From Stercorarius parasiticus (taxonomy: Eukaryota > Chordata > Aves > Charadriiformes > Stercorariidae), in contig VWZL01003422.1 of the NCBI GenBank assembly GCA_013396915.1, positions 1 to 64,000 on the forward strand: a stretch of DNA of 64,000 nt, read 5' to 3'. A program made the translations under genes and the position numbers. The notes beneath the pieces were generated by a model. The model was not told where the DNA came from. It searched no databases and worked only from the letters and a program-made list of their open reading frames with translations. This document shows positions 24,923 through 37,125 of the stretch, piece by piece (positions within the stretch are counted from its first letter, which is position 1; each line of letters begins with the position of its first letter).

Positions 24923-25097
24923 ATCTCTCATCTTGTGAACCTTTGGAAAGGAATAAGTAATTTAGGATCTGAAGGACACCTAAGTCAATACCATCCAAAA
25001 TTCGGTAGTTGCCTGTTGTTGGTGCAGATATGAAGATGCAGCACAGGAGCTCAGAGAGATGGAACATCATACCATGCTACATATTTCAGCTGTCCAG
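24923..25097 (+). other. Candidate 175-nt exon (5' UTR plus start codon)
   Basis: A long pyrimidine-rich stretch ending in 'tctgtgttttag' (AG at 24921-24922) looks like a strong 3' splice site. 'tgtccagGTAAGC' (GT at 25098) looks like a strong 5' splice site. All three frames are closed across the whole segment, so it is not an internal coding exon. The first ATG (25030) has G at -3 and opens 22 codons to the donor, beginning MKMQHRSSERW. That fits a first coding exon with 5' UTR, or an exon of a noncoding RNA. The peptide is not one that I recognise. Chance pairs of good splice sites do occur in 64 kb. Confidence 0.3.
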
Positions 25098-28000
25098 GTA
25101 AGCAGCTCCCTCCAATCCACACCACAAGCCCTTACACTTCAGGGTAATAAAACTAATAAAACAAGACGTCTACATAAGTGGCGGTACTTCACCAAGAAAT
25201 TGTCATCAAGAGTTGTGCGCACACAAAATATTTGAGGGATTTGCAATGAAAATAAAGGGATAAAGACCTCTGAACCCAACTGGGAAGTCCAGCATGAAGG
25301 GAGGGAGCAGAGGTCAGGCACATGGAAGGACTCGTGCTCTCCTGCCTTGGAGAACATCAAGTATCATGTCAGCTCCGTAACAACAGAGCAGCCTTCTCTT
25401 GAAGGTCAGGCTGTCAAGAGCTGATTTTTTTCAGACAGACCAAGATATTTTTCATTAAGTAAGCCAAACTCCTGCATGAGACCTTTTTTTCAGTTTCAGG
25501 GGGAAAAAAAAAACCTGTTTTGAAATGTTGTTTGGTTGGGTCTGTGTAACACAGCATCCTGCCTTAGTCAATATTCAACACACCTAAGAATTAGGGACAG
25601 AAGGCCCTCTGTCCCACCACGCCCGATACGTCTGTAAGTGTGAGGAGCTGTACTATTTACTTGTATTATATGAAAAGGAAATTCTATAAATCTGTTTCCT
25701 TTTGAGGTTATGACTATCCCTTGCTGAATGTTTGAGTGCTGGTAATTCTGGTTATGAAATATCTCCTTGCTTACAATTTCCTTATCAAAACTAGAGGGAA
25801 TCAGAGCTCTCTCATGTGCAATTGTATGGGACCAGGTCAGCACTACTTTCTTGCCAAGAAAGATGATTTCATATGCTCATCCTGCTTAAGATTGTCAGTG
25901 TTGTTTGGAAGTCTTAGCTCTGCATTGTCTCAGGTAGATGGCTGACAAGCCAGATGTCCCCATGGTTGAACTTTTTTTATTCCTGTTTTAGCTGCTGTGT
26001 AGTTGTCTACTGGCCATACATGTGTTTTTTTGTATCTTCATTTCTCTGTCAGTAAACATGAGACCAGCATTAGTGTCTCCAGTATAAAGTTCTTTAATGG
26101 TCTTAGAGTGGAAAATGCTGGATATGACCTCAGTGGTGATGCCACCAAGTTCTGGGGTGTTTTAGGAATGCGAGTGGTACGGACTGGGACGGTATGGATG
26201 TTCACCATTCATTCCTTTGCCATCAGCTACACAACAGGAGCAGCAGGGCTTTTCAACAAAAATAAAGTTCCTCTTTCAGGCCTCTATGTAGCTGTAGAAA
26301 ATACAGAACATCCTCTTTCACTTTTAGAATGAAATGAACCTAACTAAAGCACCGATTGTGCCATGGCCTCTAGGCTGATGGCCAGTGTCATGATCCTTTA
26401 AGGGCGCATTAACGGCAACCTTCAGTTCAGAGGTGTTGATTTGTGTCTCTCCCATGAGATGCCAGAATGGGGACGAGGCATGGATCCCTCTTGTGTTGCT
26501 GAATGCTGACAGACCACTCAGTGTCAGTGGGAAAAATGTTTGTTCTGCTGTTGGCCTGTCTTCTGGACACAGATTTGGAGAGGACACAGTACAGGTGATG
26601 TTGCAGGTTAAATGCGAGCTATCAGACAGAAACAACTATGAGACAGTAGGCTTTCCTGCAGCCAGATGATGTTAATAGATCCCGCCCTCCACTGCATGCT
26701 TTAGAGAAAAGCACAGTCTTCATAATAGGCCAAATTCACAGACTTCTATTTGCACCATAATCATCTCTGGAAAGGAATTTCTCACTGATTAACATATGCC
26801 CAGAAGCATTCACAATGAATAGGCCTTATAGTTTTGTCTTCAGTGTACTGCAGACACTTGGTCGTATCTTCAGCTGGTGAAAACTGGCATCGCTTTGTTG
26901 CCTTTCCAAGTCAATTTACAATGAGTGAAGATTGGTCTTTCTGTTCTCCTTCACATGAAGGTCATGTAACTTTTGTGGCTTTGTGCAATATGTTCTTTCT
27001 AAAGAGAAATGAATGTGCAGTTGTCTTTTATTTTGCAATGATCTTCTAAAGTACCCAGTTCAAAGATTGGGCGTGCTTTACACACTTTCCACCCATTTCT
27101 TTCAAATTAATAATCCTCTGATGCCTGTCACATGATCTGTTGGTCCTACGAGGGTTTGAGCTTTGATGGAGGAGTAGTCTTTGAACAAGAAGAGAGGACT
27201 GGAAAATCTGGGGAACTTCTGTTTTAGAAGCTTTGATATTGCGCTGGTACTCTGTTCTACTGTTAGGCTGTTTCAGTATTTCCAGGCTCAGAGGGTCATT
27301 TCATAATAGATATGGGAAGGATTCTCACTTGGCTTGTCTGCAGTTTTCTTAGTTGCTTGGGGAAGACCGTAATAACTTGCCTGCTAAGACTACCATTACC
27401 TTGTTTTCAACAGGATCTAAGAGTAGGATGCTTCAAAGGAACAATGTAGAAAGTTGGAGGAGAACCAGCCACCACTGAGGAAAGGTCTCATCCTAAAGCC
27501 TCAGTAAGAGAGCTGGGAGGCAGACATTTTTCCATCCCTCCCCTTTCTTCTCTGTGATGATTAAGAGCATCAGCTGCTGCTCACTGTGAGCAAAGGTTTA
27601 AGAATTTCTCTCACGGATAGAGACGTGAGTCGTTCTGCGGGCATACCGAAATCAGAACTCAGCTTCCTGCACAGTCAGGCCTTGAATCAGATTGCCCAGT
27701 GTGGCAGGCAAGTGGGCTGTTAGCTGGGCATCCTCCAGACCTGCCTCCAAAGAGATCCCAAAGATGAGAGCTCAGAGCTGGAAGAGTCTCGAAGCATTTA
27801 CAGGAACAAACTGACTTGAGAAGGTTTCAGGCACCGCAAGCACTGAAGAGGAAAAGTCCCCTTTGAAAGCTGGTAGAGTTTGGGCTCCAAAAGCCAGCAG
27901 AGGTTTTCAGGAACCACTGCGTTTTCTGAGAAGAAAACCACGGAGTTGAAACTATGAATCCACAGCCACCCTCAAGCTATGGATAAAGGCAGAGTATCTT

Positions 28001-31000
28001 TAAAGTCCAAGCCTAGCAAGCCTGGCAAAAGTGGTCGGGAGCAGGAAGGGTCCTACAAGACAGGAGCCCAACTGCTTGAAGAACATCGGGTTGCATCACA
28101 GAGTGATGGGGGAAGAAATCAACAGTTTCACAAGCAGCAGTAGAAGTCAGATCTGCATTCTGACATGTCCTTCTGGGCGTTCTCCAGGGTCAAGGGAGAG
28201 CTCAGTTTATCAGCCCTTCCCCTAGTAGGGACACCAGCAGAGACATTCTGCTCTGTTTGACACCCAGTTTTCTCAAAATTCAGAGGAACTTCGTGTGTTG
28301 GTGTCATCTCTTCGTGTTCTAATTCCAGTTGAAATTGGACAACAATTCCCAGAGACAACAGGGCACATGCTATGACCATACATGTGGATTATCTCCCTTA
28401 TGTATTGGGAGAAAATGGTGGAAAGCGCCACTTTCGTAGGTCTGATGTCCAGGAAGAATCACCTCTAAAGAGAAAAAGGTGACTGCCCTGTGACAGACAG
28501 TGTATCTGTCAGTGCTGTTTCACTTTGAGGCAGTCAGTAATTCATCTCAAAGGTCTTGTTTGCTCTTGATGCTGCCTCAGAAATCCTGAGTCACTCTTTA
28601 CCCGAATTCACCCTGGTACATCTGTTTACTCTGTGGTTGTACAATGATTGGGAAAGTCCTCAAGTAAAAAGAAAGTCGATACTGGCTCCTTCTTAAAAAC
28701 ATAGTCCTGCTGCTTTTACAATGAGAAAGCAGGTTGGATGTCCTTGATAAAACACAATTGCATGTCAGTCACAACATTTCTCAGGTGTTGAGACATAGCT
28801 TAGTTTTGCTGTCTGCTTGTGCTCAGGATCTCCCGGCTTTTGATCTCCAGGAGGGGAAACACAGATTTATACCTTCAAGATGTTAAGTACAAATTACATG
28901 TATGTCAAAAAACATAAACATAACATCTCAGACTACCCTCTCAGTCCCTGCCCTGGAAACGGTTATAGGTCTGTATCAGTGTGGAAGAGCCAAATGAACA
29001 ATTTTCTTCCCTATTTTTGGCTTTGAAGGGCGTCTGGGGCCGTGTTCAGCTCAGCTCTGGCCTACAGTTACTGCTGTCTACATGCATGTCTGTGTCACTT
29101 AGATCACTCTATCTTTGCTGGGGGTTAAGACTGTGTACACAGCTAGTTTCTGGGGTCACCTGAAGTGCATTTACATTTATTCTGCGGTAACTTGCTCATG
29201 AATTTAAGCTCTGAAGGGCACAAAGCAATTGCACTTATCAGTAGGAGCCTTGGTGCTCACCTCTTGCTATTGGGCCCTTTCCTAAGTTATCTTCAACCGC
29301 AGTCGTCACTGGCAGTCCTGAGAGCTTAAAATCAGGCAATTGTTTGAGTATTCATTAAGCTCTAAATACTTAAACAGTGAAACCTCTACAAAAACACCTC
29401 TGAAAGCTGAAGAAGAAAAATATAACTGCCTGTAACGACACTTTCCTGCTGGTAGCCATAAATCAATAGGTTTTTAGTAGCTTTTGATGAGCGTCTTAAT
29501 GGGACCTATCAATCTGACTGCATTTAAAGTTTCCACCAAGTGATCACAAATCCTCTGGTGACAGAGAACTTGAGAAAGATTTAGCAGAATATGAGTTTAA
29601 CTGAAATTCTGACCTGACAACTGCGGTGTCTCCAACAACCACCTGAAGTGGGTAGAGTGCATCTTTCCAGGATGCACAGAGACTACGCCAATGTCTTTTT
29701 GTCTTTTGTGGTAGCGCAACTATTGGTCTTCCCATGTGTCCTACCTTCATTTTCTACCTGTAGGCAATAGCATTCACTGCTGTAATACCTGGCCCAGGAG
29801 ACATGGAGTAAAAATTCAGATAAAGGAGGTAAACTAGAAAAGCAGTGTATGAACCAATGTCGTCAGAAGTTTGGGATGGTAGAAAATTTGGTCACTTCCC
29901 AGTCATGTAATTTACTTTCCTCTAGCAATGGATGTAACACAGCTACTTGAGAGTCTCGCCACCTTTGTTTTGCTCCTGTTTCAAAGCTAACAATAAAGAA
30001 AAAAGATATCCATTAGTATCTTGTGGCTTAGGAACTTGAGGAAGCATAAATTGAGAGTTTCAGGCATTTATTTTCAACCAGCTATCCCAAAGGCTGTTTG
30101 AGCTGTAAAGCCCATCCATCATTTGGCTCCTGATGCCAGTGCCACTGCCGGAGAAATATCAGTCAAGCTGGATCATCAAAGTCAGAGCCACAGACAGCTC
30201 TTGTGGGAAGTCGTTGAGAAGTCTCATGTCTTAATTCCTTATTGCGTAGGAAATAAAAAGGGGATTGTGCATGAAGGGTGGGAATGCCCTGTTTCTCATT
30301 ATCTGAATGCATGGTCTTGAAAGAGAGGGTGGAGCCCCTGTGCAAAAGATAAATCATATTCGTGCAGTTTGTTTCCCTGTTTTTGCCTTCCAGTGCTCCC
30401 TTCTGGGAGCTGGAGTCCAGGGCCTTTGCATGTGAACTGCTGTATATGGATAGTTGTTTATTTGTGATGAGAAGGAGCCAGGCATGGGGAAATGGAAAAA
30501 CCAGACCAAAAAAGTGGAGTGAAAGCTTTCTACTCATCAGAATGTGACCACCGTGACTTTAGAGCTGTAAAGGCAGGCCCAGACCTCCATCCGCATCCAG
30601 CAGCGTTGGCTGTGCTCTGGGTGCTGGCTGAGCTGCTGGCTTCGAAAGCCATCACAACACAGAGCTATCACCGCGGCTGACAGATTGACTGTGCCACGGG
30701 GAATGGATGCGACTGATGGCATCTGTCTGTGCCGCTGGTGGGGATCCCCTCCTGGGAGCAAGTGGCCCTGGCAGCTTAGCACAGGGTGCAGTGGGCTTGG
30801 GAGCTGCAGCTTTGGTAGAGCGGAATGAGGAACGCCTGGAAGCGTCTTTGGGGCACGTGTGTGAGCAGAAGGCAGTGATTTGCAGTGGTCCGTGAGATGC
30901 ACTGTGGTGTGATTCCATCACGAGCCCTGTCTCTTGTCTCGGTTCAGGACATAAAGCAACTTAGAAGCCTTTTTTAAATTATTTTTTCCATTGATAGGTA

Positions 31001-32157
31001 TGTGTGTCCTAAAAAGCAGCTATTTCTATCAGAGCATTTCAGGTCTTTGTGGGGGAGGAAGGGGGTGAAAGGGAGAGCCTAAGAAAAATGCTTACATTTT
31101 GCTAACCAAACCCCAACTTTTCCCACACCTCTACTCTCAAGGTGGGATTTCTTGGGGCAGTTCCATGTGTGATTTGTTTGGATTTTAGGAAAGAAAAGTT
31201 ACCTGGGAACCAAAACCTCCTTCAGAAAAATACTGATAAACCCTTTCCAGTTCCATGAAACGTTTCTCGGAAGGCAGGAAACAATTCCCTGCCTCCCTCC
31301 CTGTGGTTGAACAAGGTTGAGCAGTGGATGGGCAAGATGAAGCTTGATGGTGGTGAAGGGCCTCGCATGCCCTGGGGCTCCTGGGCACAGGCTCTAAGCT
31401 GGCAAAAGCCAGCAAACTCCCACCTACGCCTGCAGTGAACCAAGAACTGCAGTACTGATAACGTGTCCCAGCAACAGCTCAGTAACTTCTGAACAAGAAG
31501 ATACAGGTATTTGCTAAAGGCCAGAGTCTTAAATCTGTCTTCAGGGGGAACTTTGCACACAAATCCATTGAAAACCAAGGAAGCAGCATCCTTTTGGACC
31601 TGTGGGAGAAGGTTCAACACTATGTGAATTAAGCAGGTAGATGAATTTGAATAAAAGAATGGCGCAGCTCAAAATACACAGCTGTAGCTTGCCCTGTGTG
31701 GTCTGGTAGTGCCAAGATACCCTCTAAAAAGTTGTTCAAGCTCCTCTGTTAGCAGACTTTTAGGAGCGCTGACACAAGGCACAACCGCAGTGCAGGTAAC
31801 GCACTCCCTCCCTCCTGCATAACTTCATCACTGGCTACTTTGCCCCTCATCAGATTTGATTAAAGTCTCTCAAACTGCATTAAAAATTGAAAGAATGGTG
31901 CTATTAATTTTCATGGCTGCTGATTGCAGTAGGCATGTTGCATTAGATAGTTCAATGGTTAGGTCAAGCTGTGGTGGTGTTATAATGAGAGAGTGAGACG
32001 TGCTGTGCAGAGAAAAGTGAGCTGGGTTCTGCTCTGTGGTGATTCCCCCACTCCAGTAGGTCTTGCAGGAGTAGTTTGATTTGCGTGCCCCATGGACGGG
32101 ACATCACGTCACAGTGAGTGACTTCCATAATTGCTACTGGTGTTGGCTGTCTTGGCA

Positions 32158-32271
32158 GAGAGGCCGAAGATTGAATGCACTGTGGGGAGTGAGCCCTGGG
32201 CTCGCTCTAGGAGAGGCCGAAGATTGAATGCACTGTGGGGAGTGAGCCCTGGGCTCACTCTAGCAGAGGCC
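32158..32271. repeat. 53-bp tandem duplication, 2.1 copies
   Basis: The unit starting 'gagaggccgaagattgaatg' occurs at 32158-32210 and again at 32211-32263, with a partial third start ('gaggcc') at 32266. The two full copies differ at only about two bases near their ends (ctcGctc versus ctcActc, and tagG versus tagC). The high identity implies a recent duplication, and copy number may vary between individuals. Confidence 0.95.
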
Positions 32272-32765
32272 TCTTTAGTTAAGGGTCAGGATACGTGGAC
32301 AGGCAGCAGTAAAGGGGAAGCTATTATCTGTGGACCGACAGCTGACACCAAGCTGCAAGGCTGCTTATTGCAATGTATTTCAGTGTAATTTAGAATCTGA
32401 GTGTATTTTTAATTCTTAAAAAAAACCAAACCCCAAAACTGAAAGAAAAATAAAAGGTTGCAAGAAATCAAATGAGCAGCTTCCAAGAGCTGCATGTCTG
32501 GGTATTGCTCTGGGTGGGAAGTGGCTTGTGTTCCAATATTAGCTCTCAGCTTATGCCCCAGTAATGAACATCTGTACTGGCTCTGGCCAAAGACTCTCCT
32601 TAACCCGGTACCCTGTCCCTGACTGTGACCAGTAATGCATACTTAGGGGAACTGTAAGAGAAACTGTTTGTAGTGCTATCCTTCCTCTGGCCCATTGTCT
32701 CATCTTCTGTCATCAGCATCCTGATGGTCCCAGTGGACCTAGTAATTGCAGTGGTCCTAAGTTTT

Positions 32766-32797
32766 GGGGTTTTTTGAGGTTTTGGTTTGGTTTTGGG
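32766..32797 (+). other. G/T-rich tract, two-tetrad quadruplex potential
   Basis: G tracts of 4, 2, 2, 2 and 3 bases are spaced mainly by T3-T4, with one longer gap. The pattern 'ggttttggtttggttttggg' allows a two-layer G-quadruplex on the plus strand. It may be a degenerate A/C-rich simple repeat read from the other strand. Confidence 0.5.
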
Positions 32798-33908
32798 TTG
32801 TTCAGGGTTTTTTTGGTGAGAACTGCTGAACCTGTGTGCTTTAATCACCTTTCTGCCCTTTGTGTCTCTACAGACCTCGGTCATTTCCCCCTGACATCTC
32901 TTTTCTGAGTTGAGGCTTCCTCCCGCATGGATACAAGAACTCTCCAGTAGCAAAATCACGGGTCAGTGCATTCTTCTTCTCCGTGTGTTGTCTGTCCTTT
33001 CTAAGAGGGGATGATGAGACACCCCCCGCCAGGAATCACGACTTAGGTGCATCACAGGGTTATTTTTTTATGGTGGCTTTAAAAAAGGAAGGCTTTACCT
33101 TCCTTTTCTCTATTTCTCTTTCAGTAATGCTTTCCGAGATCCTGCATGCCTTTGCGACCGTTCCTGAGCCTTGAGCTGGCGTTTTTAGAGCTCTATCTGC
33201 AGCCGCCCCAAGCAAAATGATAGGTGACTGTGAGAGCAGAAGGAAGCACAGAATGCTCACAAAGTGGAAAACTGCACATGCAGGTAGACACTTCTTATTT
33301 TATACTTTGCCAGTGTATTATTTGTGCTCTCTGGGCATGGCCAGTGTCCCTTTGGTGCACATCTCCTTGGTCTGCCTTGGAAGTGACCTGACTGCAGCCA
33401 GCAAGACAAGCAGAGCATTGCCAAATTCTTGGTTGTATTTGAGAACTCTCTGAATTACTGGCTGGTTTGTGTGGATGCTGTGCTAGAAAGAAAGAGGAAA
33501 GATTGGTTCGAGTTGTAGATTACAAGGGTTTCAGAATGACCTTGCAATTTCCTGCATGCAGAGTCAGCCAAGTAGCAGACGCTGGTGCTGTTCAGTAACA
33601 GCAATGTAATCTGGCCCTGGGGTTATTCTGTGTACATCCCCTGCTCATTTTGTGGTTTTGAATTTCCCTAAAACTGTTTTTTCCTAAACTTAAGCGGTGA
33701 AGATGAAATCCCCCTCCGATGCATTTTTATTCCTTTTTGTAGATGTTATTGTCTTGCTGAGAAAATGAATTTGGTCGTGAAATACCATGTTCCCATTTCT
33801 CGACTATTCCCCTCCATATCTGGAGACCTCTGTCCCCTTTTGTATCTGTTTGATATAAAGCTCTTGTTGGTAGCTTAGATAGGTGTTGTACAGCACGTGT
33901 ATACATGC

Positions 33909-33935
33909 CTACAGGTAGGCATGACCTACCTGTAG
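33909..33935. repeat. 11-bp perfect stem, 5-nt loop
   Basis: 'ctacaggtagg' (33909-33919) and 'cctacctgtag' (33925-33935) are exact reverse complements around CATGA. The stem is isolated and has no U-tract, so it is probably a chance or local inverted duplication. Confidence 0.8.
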
Positions 33936-36086
33936 ACTATACAGCTTCTTCCGCTTCACTGAGAACAGTGGAATTTCTACCTGTTAATTGGAGCTGCAGT
34001 AAGTTCTTGCTTTTATTTATCTGAGTTGCTTTTATTTGCCAAAATACAAGCCTTCTTCCTGCTCTTGGAAATTTCCACTGGCTCCACTCATAGAGGGCTT
34101 CAGGATTTGACTTCATCTATACAGACCAACCTTGCTGGTCAGGGTTATTCTACCCATTTTTGTTCGATAACAAAGTTGATAACTCTGAACTCTCCTCCCC
34201 AGGAAGCAGGCTCTGACACAGGGAATAACATACCGTGTGGGTGACACATTTAGGTCTATCACTTGGATTTCCATCTCTCTCCTCTAGGGAGGTGAGCTAG
34301 TCTTTGTCAGAAAATAAAAAAGGACAGAAGTGTAAATAGAAATGCATTAATTTAGATATCTAGGCAATATCCGTAGAATTAAAATGATTGAAAATTTAAA
34401 ATGGAATCAGGGAGATGGCAGCAGGACCCCCTGGGCTTTACCTAAGAGGAGCTGTTGCATTTAGGGGAGAAGAGGAGAAAGAAGTGCTGAGGTATTTAGA
34501 TGACTGCTCTGTTTTGCTTCGTCACGGAAAGAGGGATGGTATAAAGGGGAAGGTGGGGGGCAGAGCAGCTTTTATGTTTGGGCATGGGCTGGGAGAAATA
34601 ACATGCTATAAATATTGCAGCTGACACAGCAGAGGCCCATTTGGCCAGGAATATAGGGCAACAAATGCAGTCAGGTGATTCAAGGGTGTTGTGCATAAGT
34701 CTGCCAGGTAGGTAGGCGAGAGCCGATGAGGAAATAATTATGGCTGATAAGGGGAGCTTGTAAGGAGGCCAGCACCTTCTGTGACCATGAAAGGTTTTAA
34801 TGATTAACCGTTATGGAAAAGCTAGAAGCACATTCTCCCCTTTCTTCGAAGTCATACCCGACTGCTCTCCTGCATCATTAACTTCAGTGCTGCCCTGCCG
34901 AACCGCAGGCCACTGTGCCGGGGCTTCGCTGCTGAGCGGGAACCAGGTTTAATTCAGGACAGCTTCTGGGATGTGGATGGGGAAGCTGGTTGCTTCTGAG
35001 AAGGGCAGAGGTGGCAAAGTGCAGTGTCTGCCCAGGTGCCTGGATCTCCTGGAGTTAACTCCTGGGGGAATCCATACTGCTCCTGGGGAAACTGTGGGAG
35101 ATTGCTGTCCCCTGTATATCGCAAATGAAACCCACCCTGGCAGTAGGCTCATGTGTGGGTGGGTGACAGAAAGCTGTGTGGCTTGAAAATGGATTTGGGG
35201 GAAAGATGCAAGAGGGAGGAGAGGGGAAATCTCCTGTGCTTTGAGTAGGTGCAGCAGCGTATGGCTCGGGTGCTTCAGGACCAACACACAGAGTGCAGCT
35301 TCCTGGGACCTGGCCTGGATACTGGTTTGGAACATCTCCTTTCTGTTTCATTATGCAACGATGAAAACAGCAGATGTCAATAAAAACAACTCTTGCCAGT
35401 CTGTGGGTATTCCCCTACTGCAGCATTTACAGCACAATATGGCCCTAATATTTTGCCTTGCTCACACTGCGTGCTCTGGCTTCCTGGGCTCACACGAGAG
35501 GAGAGAGCTACCATCATCAAAACTTCCGTTCCCCAGAACTGGGAGAAGTGGTCCAGACTGGTGGGATCCCATCTTCTCAACCACTTTGGCTTCACTTCCA
35601 AGGGCCTGTAAGCACAGGCTTGCACCTTGTGGCAATGCTGTGGGAAGATGAAGAGGCCAGGCCACAGACCCCATTAGGAGTATATGATGGTGCTCAGGAT
35701 AAATGAGATGAGATTTATATATTCTGTCTCTGTATGTTCCTAGGGTTGGCCAACAGGATGCAAGGATGGGGGACCACACAGCAAGCTGGCCTTGCCTCTG
35801 GTTGGGCCAGCCCTTTGCGACGTATCGCAGAGAAAACTGCTGTCTTTTGTGTGATAGCTGTTTCTTCTGTCCCTGGCTGTAACAGCGAGGGCAGAGCCGT
35901 GCCCGGTGCTTGGCAGGCACCAAACTGGCAGTCTCCAGATTCACTCCGTGTAGGGAACTGGCCCTGAATATTAAGATGGCGGTGGTATTAAATATAGACA
36001 GTGGGAATGGTGCCGGAGCAGTACTCTGGATCTTGAACAGACTTTCCTTTGCAACCTTACTCTACAGCTGTTGTTATAGTGTTTGC

Positions 36087-36136
36087 TAATTGATTTTACT
36101 TGACTAATGCTAGCTAATTCATTTTTATTAATTAAG
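36087..36136. promoter_or_regulatory. AT-rich cluster of homeodomain-like cores
   Basis: Within 50 bp lie CTAATTGAT (36087), CTAATG (36104), GCTAATTC (36113) and TTATTAATTAAG (36126). TAATTA/TAATTG cores are the known preference of Antp-class and related homeodomains. AT-rich DNA makes such cores by chance, so enhancer function is only a suggestion. Confidence 0.25.
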
Positions 36137-36485
36137 TCTCACTTAGTGACTTGTATGGTTAGGCACAGCTATAAACCTCTGTGCAGTCCATCTGCAATTA
36201 GCACAGATTTTTCCTGCTCAGAATTGCCCCTGGCTCAAGAAGGTGCTGCCATCCCTGTGGACCAGCTGTGCTGGACCCCTGGGGCATGTAAAGATGGGCC
36301 ATCAGGCCAGTGGGAGTGGGGGAAAATCCATGGGCTGCTGTTGGGACTGTCCACAGACTGCAGGTAACTCCTGTGTCGGTCTGCGTCGCTGTACGTGTTG
36401 GATAACCTTGGCAAAAATACAGACTCCATCATCATTTCTGAGAAAATTACGTCATTAATATATCGTCTGTAATCAATAGGCCATG

Positions 36486-36520
36486 GCCCTGATTCAGCAA
36501 GACACTTAAGTACATGGCTA
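36486..36520. repeat. Old MITE-like repeat fragment
   Basis: 'ccctgattcagcaagacact' followed by 'taagtacatggctaa' is close to a repeat arm that I remember from archosaur and turtle DNA (ctgattcagcaaagcacttaagcac...). About 35 bp are recognisable and the rest is lost. A second remnant of what seems to be the same family lies 1.1 kb downstream. Confidence 0.5.
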
Positions 36521-37030
36521 ATATCCATCATGCAGTCTGGTACCTTGATGGGTTTCTTTATTATTTTTTTTTTTTTAAGAGCCTGCTTTTGCATTTAAAA
36601 TTGGATTTGTGCTAAACTGAGGCTTTTGTGCCTACAAAGAGCAGCTGTGGCCTGACCACAAGGTGCTCGCAGTATAAATAGGACCTCAAAGCTGGGAGAT
36701 GCCATCATGCAGAGAACAAAAAGCTAATGAAAGCCAAGAAAAGGGAGAGACCGTTACCGAGCGGTGCATTTGGCCTCTTATGGCCCTCTTTACTCGCACA
36801 GAAGGTTGATGCAGAGATCACAGATTATGGAGTGGAAGGTGTGAATTTGGTTAAATTGCTTTTGGCTGTCCTTAGTGCTGGATGAGCACACAGTGTCCAG
36901 GGGGTGAGGGTAGAGAGGGCACTTGCTTATGAATGGGCAGAAAAGTGGTTGGTGATTTCTTGCGATACATACTGGAGGGAAGTAGGAGCTCCAACTTATT
37001 TTCCAGGTATGATGTAAATGAATCTTTACA

Positions 37031-37125
37031 AGGCTGATCTAGTTAAAGATGTCCCTGCTTACTGCAGGGGGGTGGGCTAGATGACCTTTAAAGGTCCCTT
37101 CCAACCCAACACATTCTATGATTCT
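37031..37125 (+). mobile_element. CR1 LINE 3' tail, short
   Basis: Plus-strand CR1 tail: 'ggctgatctagttaaagatg', then 'tccctgcttactgcaggggg', 'gctagatgacctttaaaggt', 'cccttccaaccca', and the end at 'attctatgattct'. The 'gatctagtt.aagatgtccctg' wording differs from the copy at 18541 and points to another CR1 subfamily. No coding sequence is included. Confidence 0.95.

Larger units (their letters stand above)
22254..32157. other. Gene-less stretch with one exon candidate
   Basis: About 9.9 kb. It holds a pyrimidine tract (22684-22726), a candidate exon (24923-25097) and two protein-like open stretches in different frames (26003-26332 and about 26370-26669), discussed as findings. Many short frames occur on both strands. 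There is no recognisable gene and no other repeat that I could name. A G-rich patch lies at 31051-31073. Confidence 0.5.
32272..36485. other. Gene-less stretch with G/T-rich and AT-rich patches
   Basis: About 4.2 kb. It holds G/T-rich DNA at 32766-32797, a perfect 11-bp hairpin at 33909-33935 and an AT-rich patch with repeated TAATT motifs at 36087-36136 (all listed). At 35.2-35.9 kb overlapping frames are open on both strands, but they reflect a locally low stop density rather than a gene. Confidence 0.5.

Noticed and set aside
33500..33530. 'ggttcgagttg', like a tRNA B-box
   Set aside because: No A-box at the right distance, no acceptor stem and no cloverleaf.
35241..35944. Overlapping open frames on both strands, up to 160 codons on minus
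   Set aside because: Several mutually overlapping frames are open at once, no motif is recognisable, and composition is shadow-like. Locally low stop density is the simpler explanation.
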